A stretch of 20,152 bases of DNA from a virus, in the IMG/VR virus record IMGVR_UViG_3300021425_000244, positions 1 to 20,152 of that record. One strand, given 5' to 3'. The notes below the pieces were generated by a model, which saw only the letters and a program-made list of their open reading frames with translations, ran no database searches and was not told where the DNA came from. Of the stretch, positions 11,329-19,661 are shown one piece after another; position 1 is the stretch's first letter; each line of letters opens with the position of its first letter. The translations under genes were made by a program, and so were the position numbers.

Positions 11329-13935
11329 TTAGAAGGTGTAACCACCTTTACCGTCTGATTTTCCTGAGTAAGATCTACTACCTGAGTTAGGATTGTTATC
11401 TTGAGCATCCCTTTGATCACTATTATCCTTCTTGACAAAACCTGTTGGAGTAGATTTATACCCAGCCGCTTCCATATCTTTTCTATAGTTTTCACTAGCT
11501 TGTTTATGAAAGGCGTCTGTGCCACCCCTAACCATAGCGTTTGATAGAGACTGATCCTTATCTTTTTGACGTTCTTCTTTAGTTTGAAGTACCCTATTAC
11601 CTTGTTTGTCTACTTTACCATAATCTCTTAAGGAAGTATCTGAAATATCTTCAAGTGGGTCATAGAACATACCCGCCCTGTTTCTAAAGTTATCCGCAGC
11701 GGTACTAACACCAGACTTAATACTATCAGCCATGTTAGTCAGTCCACCTAAAAAGTCTGGCTCATTTTCACCATTAAGTTGATCTAGTAAGCTCTGAACT
11801 TTTGTTTTATTAACTTCCGTTATATCTTCTCTTTTTAGAAGAGCATTTAACTTTTTACCTATATCTTTCCTATGTGCTATTTGAGCTAAACCAATAACGG
11901 GTACAGAAGCCCCCGCTAAACTTTTAGCCCCCATTATCTCTTTTTGAACTGAACTAAACCAAGAATCTGCTTCTTTTTTACCTTCAGGTATACTTGAGTA
12001 GTCTGGAATGTCCCGTTTACTCACTTCAATAGGTCTATCAGATTTCCTATCACGGTCACTAGTAGGTGTAGTGGCAGTTGGTTGTTCCTTACCTACCTCA
12101 GTATATCCTGCTGGTACTGCAACTGTAGGTTGACCATTAACAAATCTAATAGTCATTGTCAAGCCCTGATCATTAACAAAAGTCTTATACTCTTGTGTTT
12201 GACCTGCGCTGGGCAAAGTGTAACCTTGCATGAAGTCAGGCTGTATCATACTTGTAACGTCACCACCCTCGTTCATCATCATAGGGCCATCTGGTACGTC
12301 TTCTGCTTGTAGTTCAGAAACGTCAAATGGTAAGCCACCCTCTGCTGGTACAGGCTCTCCACCGATACGACCATTAGCTGCCATATCTTCAAAGCCCATC
12401 TTAGCTTGACTACGTAGGTCTTCAAAGAACTTAACTCCGTAGTAACGAACTACATCAGCAGGTACGACATACTCACCCTCACTTAGTTTAGCGTCAATGT
12501 CATCACGTACCTCTTCTGGTAACGACCCAGTAGGTACTTCATTACCTGATACTGGATCTACCTCTTCTACAGAGCCGCCCAGCGCAAAGGCCATTTGAGT
12601 TTGTTCTTCTTCTCTCTGCATTAAATCGTCAGCCATTCCTGTGGCTAGTATAGAGTCTTGTTGGCCTGTGTACATATCTTCTTCCCCTACTAAACCACCT
12701 TTAGAGAACTTACGTCCTAGTATTTCTTCTATTTCACTCCTGTAAGGGAGATCTTTAACACCAGCAGCCTCTTGTGCTGCCTTTGCTTCTTCACGGCTTA
12801 ATACGCGATTAACTTTCATATCACCGCCTACTACCCATGTTTCAGCATCTGCCTGACCGTCTTGGTAAGTATAGCTGCCACCAGAAGGAAGTTTATCATT
12901 TATGTCTGTTCTGTTACGTTCCTGCATATATTTAAGTAGATCTTCACTGGTATCATCAGCCATTTCTACTTCAACAAATACTTGATCTTCTGCCCTACGC
13001 TTCACATAGTATTTCTTTTGGCTCTTTACTCTTTTCTTGTCCTCTGGAGAAAGCTCAGATACTTTCTTCTTGCTAATTAATTTACCATCAAGGTAGTTAA
13101 AAGTTTTTGCTTTAAATGCTTTAGGAGTTATACCTGCTTTTAAAAGTTTATTTCTTTCTGAAGAGGATATAATAAGATCTTCTGGGCCTAAATGGTGTGC
13201 AACAGGTTTTGTTGTTGCATGAAAACCCGGTCTAGAAGCAACAGCCCTTACCTTACCATAAGGTGCAGACTTACTAGGTTTTTCAACAGGAAAACCCTTA
13301 TCTCTTAATATGTCTGCAGTCTCTTGGTCTGGAATAGTCTGCATATCCCCTGTTGGTTTAGCTTTCTCACCCTTAGATCTTGCGGCACCTTTACTAGGTA
13401 CATACATATTACCATTAGCACCTTTAAAAGTAACAGGTGGTATAGATGCTGATACCCATTCACCCACAGGTATTTCATCAGAAGCATTAACAAATAGAGG
13501 ATATAGTTTTCCGTCTTCCGATTGTGTTGCTATCCTGTAAGCACTTCGTGTTTTTTTAAAAGGTTCTTTATTCTTTGAGGATACTACTTTACCAACGCCG
13601 TTATCTATAGCAGTATCAGTCTGTTTAGCTAAATCTGCACCCTTACGTATCATACTCTTTGCTACAGGCCCAAGAGCAGGTAAGCTACCTAAAGCCTCAA
13701 CACCCGCAAGCATACCAATCTTTAAATAGTCAGGCTCTTCTTTTTGTAACTCTTTCTGTACTTCTACTACTGAGTCTACTGGTGTAGCTAAACTTACGGC
13801 TGTATCAGCAGCGGTGACTGACATAGGTTCCTCTGTCCTATCACCAAACACCTTGGAGAAGTTATCTGCAGAAGGGGCAACTTCTGCCCTTTCCTCTGGT
13901 GTCATGTCAACTAATCGTTTACGGTAGTCAGCCAT
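11329..13935 (-). CDS. Large multi-module virion-associated protein
   Basis: This 868-aa protein has several parts. Residues about 70-95 are hydrophobic and Ala/Gly/Leu-rich. A segment at 235-380 runs from RPGFHATTKPVAHHLG to TWVVGGDMKVNRVLS; from memory such R-P-G-(F/W)-H...W(I/V)(V/I)xGxxKVNRVLS segments occur in phage internal virion and polyvalent proteins. A motif at 484-520 (LSEGEYVVPADVVRYYG, then FFEDLRSQAKMG) is one I recognise in many marine phage structural proteins. The C-terminal third is polar and low in complexity, ending in a Ser/Gly/Asp-rich tail. It lies between portal and scaffold, where ejected or internal head proteins are often encoded. Enzymatic activity of the middle domain is unproven. 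It overlaps the 62-aa gene by 8 nt. Confidence 0.7.
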   Translation of the reverse strand: MADYRKRLVDMTPEERAEVAPSADNFSKVFGDRTEEPMSVTAADTAVSLATPVDSVVEVQKELQKEEPDYLKIGMLAGVEALGSLPALGPVAKSMIRKGADLAKQTDTAIDNGVGKVVSSKNKEPFKKTRSAYRIATQSEDGKLYPLFVNASDEIPVGEWVSASIPPVTFKGANGNMYVPSKGAARSKGEKAKPTGDMQTIPDQETADILRDKGFPVEKPSKSAPYGKVRAVASRPGFHATTKPVAHHLGPEDLIISSSERNKLLKAGITPKAFKAKTFNYLDGKLISKKKVSELSPEDKKRVKSQKKYYVKRRAEDQVFVEVEMADDTSEDLLKYMQERNRTDINDKLPSGGSYTYQDGQADAETWVVGGDMKVNRVLSREEAKAAQEAAGVKDLPYRSEIEEILGRKFSKGGLVGEEDMYTGQQDSILATGMADDLMQREEEQTQMAFALGGSVEEVDPVSGNEVPTGSLPEEVRDDIDAKLSEGEYVVPADVVRYYGVKFFEDLRSQAKMGFEDMAANGRIGGEPVPAEGGLPFDVSELQAEDVPDGPMMMNEGGDVTSMIQPDFMQGYTLPSAGQTQEYKTFVNDQGLTMTIRFVNGQPTVAVPAGYTEVGKEQPTATTPTSDRDRKSDRPIEVSKRDIPDYSSIPEGKKEADSWFSSVQKEIMGAKSLAGASVPVIGLAQIAHRKDIGKKLNALLKREDITEVNKTKVQSLLDQLNGENEPDFLGGLTNMADSIKSGVSTAADNFRNRAGMFYDPLEDISDTSLRDYGKVDKQGNRVLQTKEERQKDKDQSLSNAMVRGGTDAFHKQASENYRKDMEAAGYKSTPTGFVKKDNSDQRDAQDNNPNSGSRSYSGKSDGKGGYTF

Positions 13936-14116
13936 TAACTGTCTCCCTGAGTAGCTTTAAACGCCTTAGCGTACTAATGGCACCCTGTGCTGAGTACACC
14001 TCTTGTACAGAACTAGCCTGTTCCATAGTCCTGTGTTGTGTAGCTATAAGGCTATCAATAAGCTCATTAAACTCATCCATAGCCTGTTTGTTATTAACGA
14101 ATTGCTTAAGCGACAT
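13928..14116 (-). CDS. Small helical head protein following the portal
   Basis: This 62-aa, all-helical protein runs from KQAMDEFNELIDSLIATQH through SSVQEVYSAQGAISTLRRLK to LLRETVNG. It overlaps the portal stop by 11 nt and the following gene by 8 nt. From memory, proteins of this size with an EVxxAQGAIxxLRRLKxLR signature commonly follow portal genes in marine podovirus-like phages. A structural or chaperone role in head assembly is inferred from position and conservation. I know of no direct functional data. Confidence 0.75.
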   Translation of the reverse strand: MSLKQFVNNKQAMDEFNELIDSLIATQHRTMEQASSVQEVYSAQGAISTLRRLKLLRETVNG

Positions 14117-16220
14117 TACCAGTAAACCCTTGTTCTCCCGGCGCTGGGGCTGTACCTATACCCATCTGTGAACCACCGCCACCTGATGTATCAGCTACAC
14201 CCTGTGGGCCTTGACCTTGTGGTGGTGCTACACCCTCTGGTCCTGCTGGGGGTTGTTGTGGTGCTTGGAACGCTTTCAATATCTCAGCCTGTATAGCTGC
14301 ATCCTGCATAGAGTTAGTCACCTTATCAGGGTCAAGATCCATAGACTTAGCAATTTCACGAATGATGTAGTCCATTTTAGCAAACGGTGCCAGTGTTGGG
14401 TTCTGTGCTACTTGCAAGAATTGCATCAGACGTTGTGAGCGTACCTCATTAGCCATAAGGCTCTCTGTACCAGATGCACGTACCTCTAGGTCACCACGAA
14501 TATCCTCATCAAAGTCAAACTGCATGTTAAATGCAAAGAAGGACTTACCTAGTGGGCGTATGAGGTAATCATCGACGTTCTTAACAACATTTCGTATGCT
14601 GCCATTAGCTGCAGACATAAGCATAGAGATGCCAGAAGCAGTTCGCCCCACTCCGCTGACACCTGTTTGACCATGTGCGAAACTTGGGAAGCCTGTACTC
14701 TCATCTGCTAATACCCTAGCCTTATCAAATAGTTGTAGGTTCTCTTGTGCTACATTGGGAAATTTGGTCCCAAAAATGCCTTGACCCGGAGCACCCCCCT
14801 GTCTGCGAAACACCTTTCCAGGGTACACACTTAAGTCCTGCCCCGGCACCAAATTGGTTTCATCAACCTCAATGATTAGATTACCAGATAATGCAGCATT
14901 GTCAATAGCCATACGCATAAACCCATTCATAAGAGTCTGCGTATCATCCATATTTTCCGCTATACCTACCCCAAAGAATGAGTAAGGGTTATGTTCGTAT
15001 GGTGTTGCATAATAAGGTATAGTTGCTGGCTTAAACGGATTAAGCACAAAGCGTAGTACCTCACCGTTACACACCCAGATGTTACAGCTAAGTTCATCTA
15101 AGTCTTTGTAGTCTTTAGGAATAGATACACCATTCTCTTCTAGTAACTCTACATCGACAAAACCCCAGAACTCTAAGACTTCCCAGCGCTCTGTAGTAGC
15201 CTCAGTCTCATTGTCTTCCATAGTCTGTTCCCAGTACTTCATATCGTAGTCTGGGCCTTTGTCTACGGCAAGCTCAACAGCGTCTTTCATAAAGTAGGGA
15301 CGGTTCTTCAAGCCACGTAGTTGTGTGCGAGACATCTTGTGACGTTCTACTACATACTCTGCGTCATCCATACTTGAAGATTCTGGGTCAGGATAAAAGT
15401 TCCACAGAGATACGTGACTAGTAGAGGGTACAGTCTTAATCAAAGGATCATACTCACCATTCTCATTCCAGTTAGGGTACTCCTTGTCTACAGCAAATGG
15501 ACCCTTCATAACACCAGTACCTAGAAGCGCCATCTCAAATGCCATAGAGCGTAGGTGCTTATTAGCGCCTGACTCTACAAGCTGATCATGGATCTTTTTC
15601 TCCATCTTCTTAGCAGCCACCATAGCAGGGTGAAACGTTACTGTGGTAGGGGTGGTGCCATCACCCTCAATAACCTTATCACTGACTGGCCCTAGCTTCT
15701 CCTGTAGTGGTCCTAGTCGGTTCTTAAGGTCAGCCATAGTCTCACCAGGTTTTAACTCAGTGTCAGGACCAATTAAGTAAGGCTTAGGTGCTGCATCCTG
15801 TGTAACATTCTTTAGTCCATCCCCAGCCTGTTCAGCATTAGGATCAATATTAATGTGTACTGACTCAGCTACACCATCTGGTAAAATAGATGGGTCAATA
15901 GTAAGTGGGAACTTGTTGTTACCAAACAGTACGTCTACAATCTGACCATAGGCAGCAAGTGTCTTTGTCTTGGTAACCTTAATAAAGACACGAGACTTCT
16001 CTGTGTCAGTAAATTGTACATCTGATCCGTAGATACCACGGTAGTTACGATAGGCACGTAACCAACGTGTTTCATCACCATAACGTGCATCTTCTGAACG
16101 TTTAAATCGTTCGTTTACAAATGCAACAACACTAGACACAGACTCAAAGATGCTATCCTCTGCATCCTCTGCTGCTGTTACTTCATCTGTTTCAAACATG
16201 AGTTCGTCTTGTTCTGCCAT
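14106..16220 (-). CDS. Portal (head-tail connector) protein
   Basis: This 704-aa protein follows TerL with a 2-nt gap, the standard order. The N-terminal region has FVNERFKRSEDARYGDETRW and AYRNYRGIYG. The stem and clip parts include KTKTLAAYGQIVDVLFGNNK, and the wing region has HVSLWNFYPDPESSSMDDAE and FWGFVDVELLEENG. A late segment reads FGVGIAENMDDTQTLMNGFM, typical of large podovirus-type portals that form a dodecameric ring for DNA entry and exit. The C-terminus is low-complexity Pro/Gln/Gly from about 650, perhaps flexible. The length fits the large portals (about 550-750 aa) of podovirus-like marine phages. Confidence 0.88.
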   Translation of the reverse strand: MAEQDELMFETDEVTAAEDAEDSIFESVSSVVAFVNERFKRSEDARYGDETRWLRAYRNYRGIYGSDVQFTDTEKSRVFIKVTKTKTLAAYGQIVDVLFGNNKFPLTIDPSILPDGVAESVHINIDPNAEQAGDGLKNVTQDAAPKPYLIGPDTELKPGETMADLKNRLGPLQEKLGPVSDKVIEGDGTTPTTVTFHPAMVAAKKMEKKIHDQLVESGANKHLRSMAFEMALLGTGVMKGPFAVDKEYPNWNENGEYDPLIKTVPSTSHVSLWNFYPDPESSSMDDAEYVVERHKMSRTQLRGLKNRPYFMKDAVELAVDKGPDYDMKYWEQTMEDNETEATTERWEVLEFWGFVDVELLEENGVSIPKDYKDLDELSCNIWVCNGEVLRFVLNPFKPATIPYYATPYEHNPYSFFGVGIAENMDDTQTLMNGFMRMAIDNAALSGNLIIEVDETNLVPGQDLSVYPGKVFRRQGGAPGQGIFGTKFPNVAQENLQLFDKARVLADESTGFPSFAHGQTGVSGVGRTASGISMLMSAANGSIRNVVKNVDDYLIRPLGKSFFAFNMQFDFDEDIRGDLEVRASGTESLMANEVRSQRLMQFLQVAQNPTLAPFAKMDYIIREIAKSMDLDPDKVTNSMQDAAIQAEILKAFQAPQQPPAGPEGVAPPQGQGPQGVADTSGGGGSQMGIGTAPAPGEQGFTGNVA

Positions 16221-16222
16221 AT

Positions 16223-17821
16223 TTAATATCCAAAGCTAGGGTCAGAGACTTGAAACCCTGATCGTTGAGTTGCAGGGTTGTAGTCCCATAGGGAACTTCT
16301 AGGTCTTGTCATTATACCATACCTTAGAGCGTCATACAAGTGGTCTTCAGCATTTGTATCGACATCTTCAGGGTTTCTTTTATCTAGAGGTATAGATGGT
16401 AGTTGAGCTATAGTGTTGGTACAGCTAGAAAAGAACACAAGTCTAGGTTCCTCTGTGTACTCATCTACTTGTAATCGCCTATGCATCTCGTTCTTACCTG
16501 CTACACGAGAGCCTCTAGATCTATCTGATGGACGCCAGCGACATCCTTTCATATTCATTTGTTCAGCCAGTGACGGGCCAGTATCACCACGCTTGTGCCA
16601 TAGAGAGCTATCCAAAACACCATATCTAATTGTGCCATCTTCTGCCTCTGCATCCAGTATCATGTCAGCTAAATCAGTAGCTGTAACTTTAGAACAATAT
16701 AACTCTCTGTATACAACAAGCTGCTCACTGGGTGATACAGCAATCCAGACAACGCCTGTGTAGCTTCCGTAACCGTAGTCGCAAGCTCTAAACTTAGTCC
16801 AGCTTGAGGGAATTTTAAAAGGCTCCACGACATGTATGGCTCTGTTCCACTCAGGAAAGGCTGCACCCTCATTGACATCCCAGTTACCCTCTAGTAGTTG
16901 CTTACGTTGATGCTCTGGTAGCGACAGAAGCATTGCCTCGTAGTCACCACTCTCTGCTAAGTAAGGGTTATCAAACAGACTAGCAGGTATAAACCTACGC
17001 TTAAACAGTGACTGCCCAGCCTTAGAGTGACCCGCTGGATACTTAATCTCTTCACCTGTCTCAATATTAGTAGCCCAAAAAGCCTCACCATACTTAGCAG
17101 GATCAATAAACATCTTCTTAACCCATGAGTGACCACTTCCACCGGGGTTAGTTGTGGCTCTCATGTAAAGACCTAACTCCATAGAACTAGCAGATCTCAA
17201 GCGACTCCTCATATAATCCCAAGCGAAAGGTGTAGGCCATTGAGTAAGTTCGTCGAACCCAATCCAGTTAAACGCTTGACCTTGATATCTCGTAACGTCC
17301 ATATCCTTATCCAGATATGACATCCACAGTCTACCACCTCTAGGTGAGATCCACTGAGATTTTCTTTCAGACCACTTGATACCGGGGATTGCACGAGGAT
17401 ATAACTCCTGAGATTTCTGTATAAGTTCCCTTAATTCTTCTGTAGTATGTCGTACTAGCAACCCACTAAAGTTAGGATCGTTTAATCCATGAAGAGGGTC
17501 AGCAAGCATAGCATATGACTTACCACCACCAGCACTACCCCCATATAATACTTCACGCTCAGATGAACTAAGAAAGTCTGTCTGAGGGCCGGGGTTTGGT
17601 TTAAACACGACATCCTGTGCAACCTCAACGTCAAACTCAGGAGCCTTAACCTGTGCAGGAACAGTTGTAGGGGGAGTAGCGACTGTCTCTGACTGTTTAG
17701 CTTTCTTCTGAGTATGCCCCGACCCTGCCTTTTTCAAGCTTTTCGATTTCCTCAAGGGTTTTTTGGAGCCGTTTGGCAAGTCTGCGTTTAATAATAATTG
17801 CTTTTTTACGTCTTCTGTCAA
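16223..17821 (-). CDS. terL: Terminase large subunit (packaging ATPase and nuclease)
   Basis: This 532-aa protein pumps DNA into the procapsid and cuts concatemers. Walker A is GGSAGGGKS at 94-102. Walker B is NWIGFDE at 185-191 (Asp190, Glu191), and a coupling motif ATTNPGG is at 222-228. The RNase-H-like nuclease acids are probably Asp348 (RACDYG), Asp404 (GVLDSS) and Asp493 or Asp497 (EDHLYDALRYG). The start is uncertain. TTG at 17821 gives a 70-residue Lys-rich lead overlapping the HTH gene by 125 nt, with no good ribosome site. No ATG occurs before Walker A, and GTG 17608 (MFKPNPGPQ) is an alternative. Portal follows after 2 nt. Confidence 0.92.
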   Translation of the reverse strand: MTEDVKKQLLLNADLPNGSKKPLRKSKSLKKAGSGHTQKKAKQSETVATPPTTVPAQVKAPEFDVEVAQDVVFKPNPGPQTDFLSSSEREVLYGGSAGGGKSYAMLADPLHGLNDPNFSGLLVRHTTEELRELIQKSQELYPRAIPGIKWSERKSQWISPRGGRLWMSYLDKDMDVTRYQGQAFNWIGFDELTQWPTPFAWDYMRSRLRSASSMELGLYMRATTNPGGSGHSWVKKMFIDPAKYGEAFWATNIETGEEIKYPAGHSKAGQSLFKRRFIPASLFDNPYLAESGDYEAMLLSLPEHQRKQLLEGNWDVNEGAAFPEWNRAIHVVEPFKIPSSWTKFRACDYGYGSYTGVVWIAVSPSEQLVVYRELYCSKVTATDLADMILDAEAEDGTIRYGVLDSSLWHKRGDTGPSLAEQMNMKGCRWRPSDRSRGSRVAGKNEMHRRLQVDEYTEEPRLVFFSSCTNTIAQLPSIPLDKRNPEDVDTNAEDHLYDALRYGIMTRPRSSLWDYNPATQRSGFQVSDPSFGY

Positions 17822-18113
17822 TTTCTACTCGCTTCTTTAAGCCCATGTGAGATATATACCTATCAGTGTGCTTTGTCAACCAAATTGCAACTTCTCTGTA
17901 GGAATACTGTTTTAAGTGTCTCTTTGCAAGCTCAAGCGCTTCTAACTCATGTGGTATTGGTACTAACAGTCTTTCATTGTCGGGGTCTAACTCATAGCCA
18001 AAAGGTATCACCTTAGATACCCTGACTATTGTGTGCCATTCTTTCTCTTTGCCCTTATTAGGTTTGGGTAATTCCCAGAAACCCAAGTCTCTCTTGTAGT
18101 CAATTTGTGGCAA
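17697..18113 (-). CDS. HTH protein between the terminase subunits
   Basis: This 138-aa protein contains a likely helix-turn-helix at 68-95 (KQYSYREVAIWLTKHTDRYI, then SHMGLKKR), resembling the C-terminal DNA-binding part of serine recombinases. A very basic predicted coiled coil follows at 95-130. The conserved-looking front includes IDYKRDLGFWELPKPNKG and IPFGYELDP. It lies in the same frame as TerS, two codons past its amber stop, with a TTG start and a weak ribosome site, and overlaps TerL in another frame. From memory, proteins with this YSYREVA...SHMGLKKR core are found beside terminase genes in marine phages. It may be a packaging-site DNA-binding factor; this is unproven. Confidence 0.75.
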   Translation of the reverse strand: MPQIDYKRDLGFWELPKPNKGKEKEWHTIVRVSKVIPFGYELDPDNERLLVPIPHELEALELAKRHLKQYSYREVAIWLTKHTDRYISHMGLKKRVEIDRRRKKAIIIKRRLAKRLQKTLEEIEKLEKGRVGAYSEES

Positions 18114-18116
18114 GGT

Positions 18117-18488
18117 CTACTCATTCTTCCCTTCTTTGGGGGGTAAATAAAATATACCGCCACCTCCTGAAGTTACATCAACCTTGTCTACCTTGCCTAG
18201 CCCAGCGCGATCAAGTAAATCTTTCGCTGCGGCCATCTTGTCACGAATACCTAACTCAGTAGGATCGTATAATGCCTGTGTCATTGCCATAGCTGCCTTT
18301 GGTGCAGTGCGAGCAAACCAAGTACGTGTCTTATCCCCTATCTCATCCTTTAAGGCTTCAACAATAAGAGAAGTGGAAGTACCATCTCCATATCCAGCTA
18401 ACTTCTTAGCTTGTACAACATCTCCATTAGCCTCATCAAAGAGAACCTCTAGAAACTTCTGTTGTTTTTCTGTCAATGATCTTGCCAT
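18117..18488 (-). CDS. terS: Terminase small subunit
   Basis: This 123-aa protein is helical, beginning MARSLTEKQQKFLEVLFDEA, with QAKKLAGYGDGTSTSLIVEA as a likely HTH. It then has a helix with APKAAMAMTQALYDP and ends DLLDRAGLGKVDKVDV, GGGGIFYLPPKEG. The LTxKQxKFL start, AGY turn and LLDRAGLxK segment are typical of small terminase subunits, which recognise the packaging site and load TerL. It sits one small gene before TerL. ATG 18488 overlaps the stop of the previous gene (TAATG), with AAGGACG 7 nt upstream. It ends with TAG. Confidence 0.85.
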   Translation of the reverse strand: MARSLTEKQQKFLEVLFDEANGDVVQAKKLAGYGDGTSTSLIVEALKDEIGDKTRTWFARTAPKAAMAMTQALYDPTELGIRDKMAAAKDLLDRAGLGKVDKVDVTSGGGGIFYLPPKEGKNE

Positions 18489-18949
18489 TATAACGTCCTT
18501 AAGTAAATCAAACCTACAAAGCTACCTGTAATAACTAGGAACAACACAAAACCTGCTCCCCATTCTACTAACTTACGCTGCATCTCTATACGTTTGTGGT
18601 CATGTTCTTTCTTTTGTTTACGGATATCAGCCTCAATACGTAGAAGCTCATCCCAGTGCGAAGGTCCATACATTACACAGATGTAATCCTTGAGTTCCTT
18701 CCGCATAGACTCAGCCTTCTTCTTAGCTGCGAATATCTCCATAGCTTCTGCTTGAACGCCACCACCAAGGGTTTTATACCAAGGTGGTTTAGCGTTCTGT
18801 CTTTCAGCAAAATCTAAGTCACTGATAGCACCAGCCCACTGTGTAAGCTGACTGCCCATATCTTGTAAGTCTTTACCTACCGCAATACCCTTCTTGAGAG
18901 TATTAAATGCGGTTGTGGCTAAACCTATAGCGGTTACTGGATCTATCAC
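18488..18949 (-). CDS. C-terminally membrane-anchored protein, paralogue copy A
   Basis: This 153-aa protein begins MIDPVTAIGLATTAFNTLKK and aligns along its length with the product of 1571-2047. It shares the PPW segment, MRKELKD, YGPSHWDE, LRIEADIRKQKKE and one C-terminal transmembrane helix at about 128-150. I chose GTG 18949 because it has AGGGGG 8 nt upstream and matches the start of its paralogue. An earlier GTG at 19012 would add 21 residues with no homology. Function is unknown. It lies directly before TerS with a 1-nt overlap, so it is expressed with the packaging genes. Confidence 0.72.
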   Translation of the reverse strand: MIDPVTAIGLATTAFNTLKKGIAVGKDLQDMGSQLTQWAGAISDLDFAERQNAKPPWYKTLGGGVQAEAMEIFAAKKKAESMRKELKDYICVMYGPSHWDELLRIEADIRKQKKEHDHKRIEMQRKLVEWGAGFVLFLVITGSFVGLIYLRTL

Positions 18950-19064
18950 TGTAGGAACCCCCTCTTCTAAGTCCACTACCTGTTTGTCTATCTGTATCAC
19001 CAGATGATACACTAGCTATAACAGTTAAACTTAGAATAAGGGGTAACTCCTTACTTAACCTCAC
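18903..19064 (-). CDS. Putative secreted small peptide coupled to the DUF1127 gene
   Basis: A 53-aa frame starts at GTG 19064, overlapping the TGA of the DUF1127 gene as GTGA, and ends with TAA at 18903. Its first 22 residues (MRLSKELPLILSLTVIASVS) look like a signal peptide. The rest is polar, rich in Ser, Arg, Gly and Asn. It overlaps the start of paralogue A by 47 nt in another frame. The ribosome site is weak, so translation would rely on coupling to the upstream stop. It is either a real export-targeted peptide or a chance frame. It is not recognised. Confidence 0.4.
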   Translation of the reverse strand: MRLSKELPLILSLTVIASVSSGDTDRQTGSGLRRGGSYSDRSSNRYRFSHNRI

Positions 19065-19210
19065 TGTTCTTTGCCGTCTACACGATTGTATATCTCTCCT
19101 CTTGATATACCCATATCGTGCAGTTCTTTATTAGACATATTCTGTAAAACCCAGTAGTCTGCTCGACGCTGCTGATTTTCTTGAATACGTGTTAGTAAGT
19201 TCTTAAACAT
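19061..19210 (-). CDS. DUF1127 (YjiS-like) small protein
   Basis: The 49-aa product begins MFKNLLTRIQENQQRRADYW and continues VLQNMSNKELHDMGISRGEI. This matches the DUF1127 pattern of an Arg-rich helix, an Leu-rich (L/M)Sxx(E/Q)LxD(I/M)G(I/L)(S/T)RxxI core and little else. DUF1127 proteins are abundant in Alphaproteobacteria. CcaF1 of Rhodobacter has been reported to affect RNA metabolism, and others influence phosphate and nutrient responses. A phage copy could redirect host RNA turnover or nutrient use; that is inference. AAGGAG lies 8 nt before the ATG. It is an independent small gene with a clean start and stop. Confidence 0.8.
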   Translation of the reverse strand: MFKNLLTRIQENQQRRADYWVLQNMSNKELHDMGISRGEIYNRVDGKEQ

Positions 19211-19293
19211 TGCACTATCTCCTTTTATTGTGTGTGCGGAGATAGTTATATATAAATGTTAGCGCTGTAGTAGATATAAAATGTGCATACCCG

Positions 19294-19653
19294 TTATCTG
19301 TTAGGGTTATAGTACTGACGTACAGAGATAAACATCTCTAAAGCACCACCACCATTAAATGCACTGATCTTATCACCAGCATGGAGATGCATCCTATCAG
19401 AAGTAATTACATTATACACATCTTTACCAGCAATAGATTTATCATTTATGATGTGATGGTAAGTGTTTGTGTCTGCGTGATACCACTGGATAGTTACGTT
19501 TTGTACAGAAGTTGTACCGTTACTTACGTGAAGAAAGTCTACTGTTGCATCATGGTTAGGTGGACACGTATAGATAGTATCAGCACTAGCACCGCCTGAT
19601 GTAGCAGTGATAGTTATTGCTTCTGTATCTGTAGTGTAGTTACGGTCTACCAT
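19294..19653 (-). CDS. Small beta-rich hypothetical protein
   Basis: This 119-aa protein is predicted mainly beta. It begins MVDRNYTTDTEAITITATSG, with DTIYTCPPNHDATVDFLHVS, then NGTTSVQNVTIQWYHADTNT and a C-terminal half with HLHAGDKISAFNGGGALEMF. The TxYTxP...SN(G/R)TTS arrangement resembles that of 7402-7710, suggesting a shared fold for small virion or appendage proteins. AAGGAAGT lies just before the ATG. Downstream, an 83-nt AT-rich gap (19211-19293) separates it from the DUF1127 gene. Function is unknown. Confidence 0.65.
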   Translation of the reverse strand: MVDRNYTTDTEAITITATSGGASADTIYTCPPNHDATVDFLHVSNGTTSVQNVTIQWYHADTNTYHHIINDKSIAGKDVYNVITSDRMHLHAGDKISAFNGGGALEMFISVRQYYNPNR

Positions 19654-19661
19654 CTACTTCC

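Noticed and set aside
18950-19012. Longer start for paralogue A at GTG 19012
   Set aside because: The extra 21 residues have no counterpart in the paralogue, whereas GTG 18949 has a strong ribosome site.
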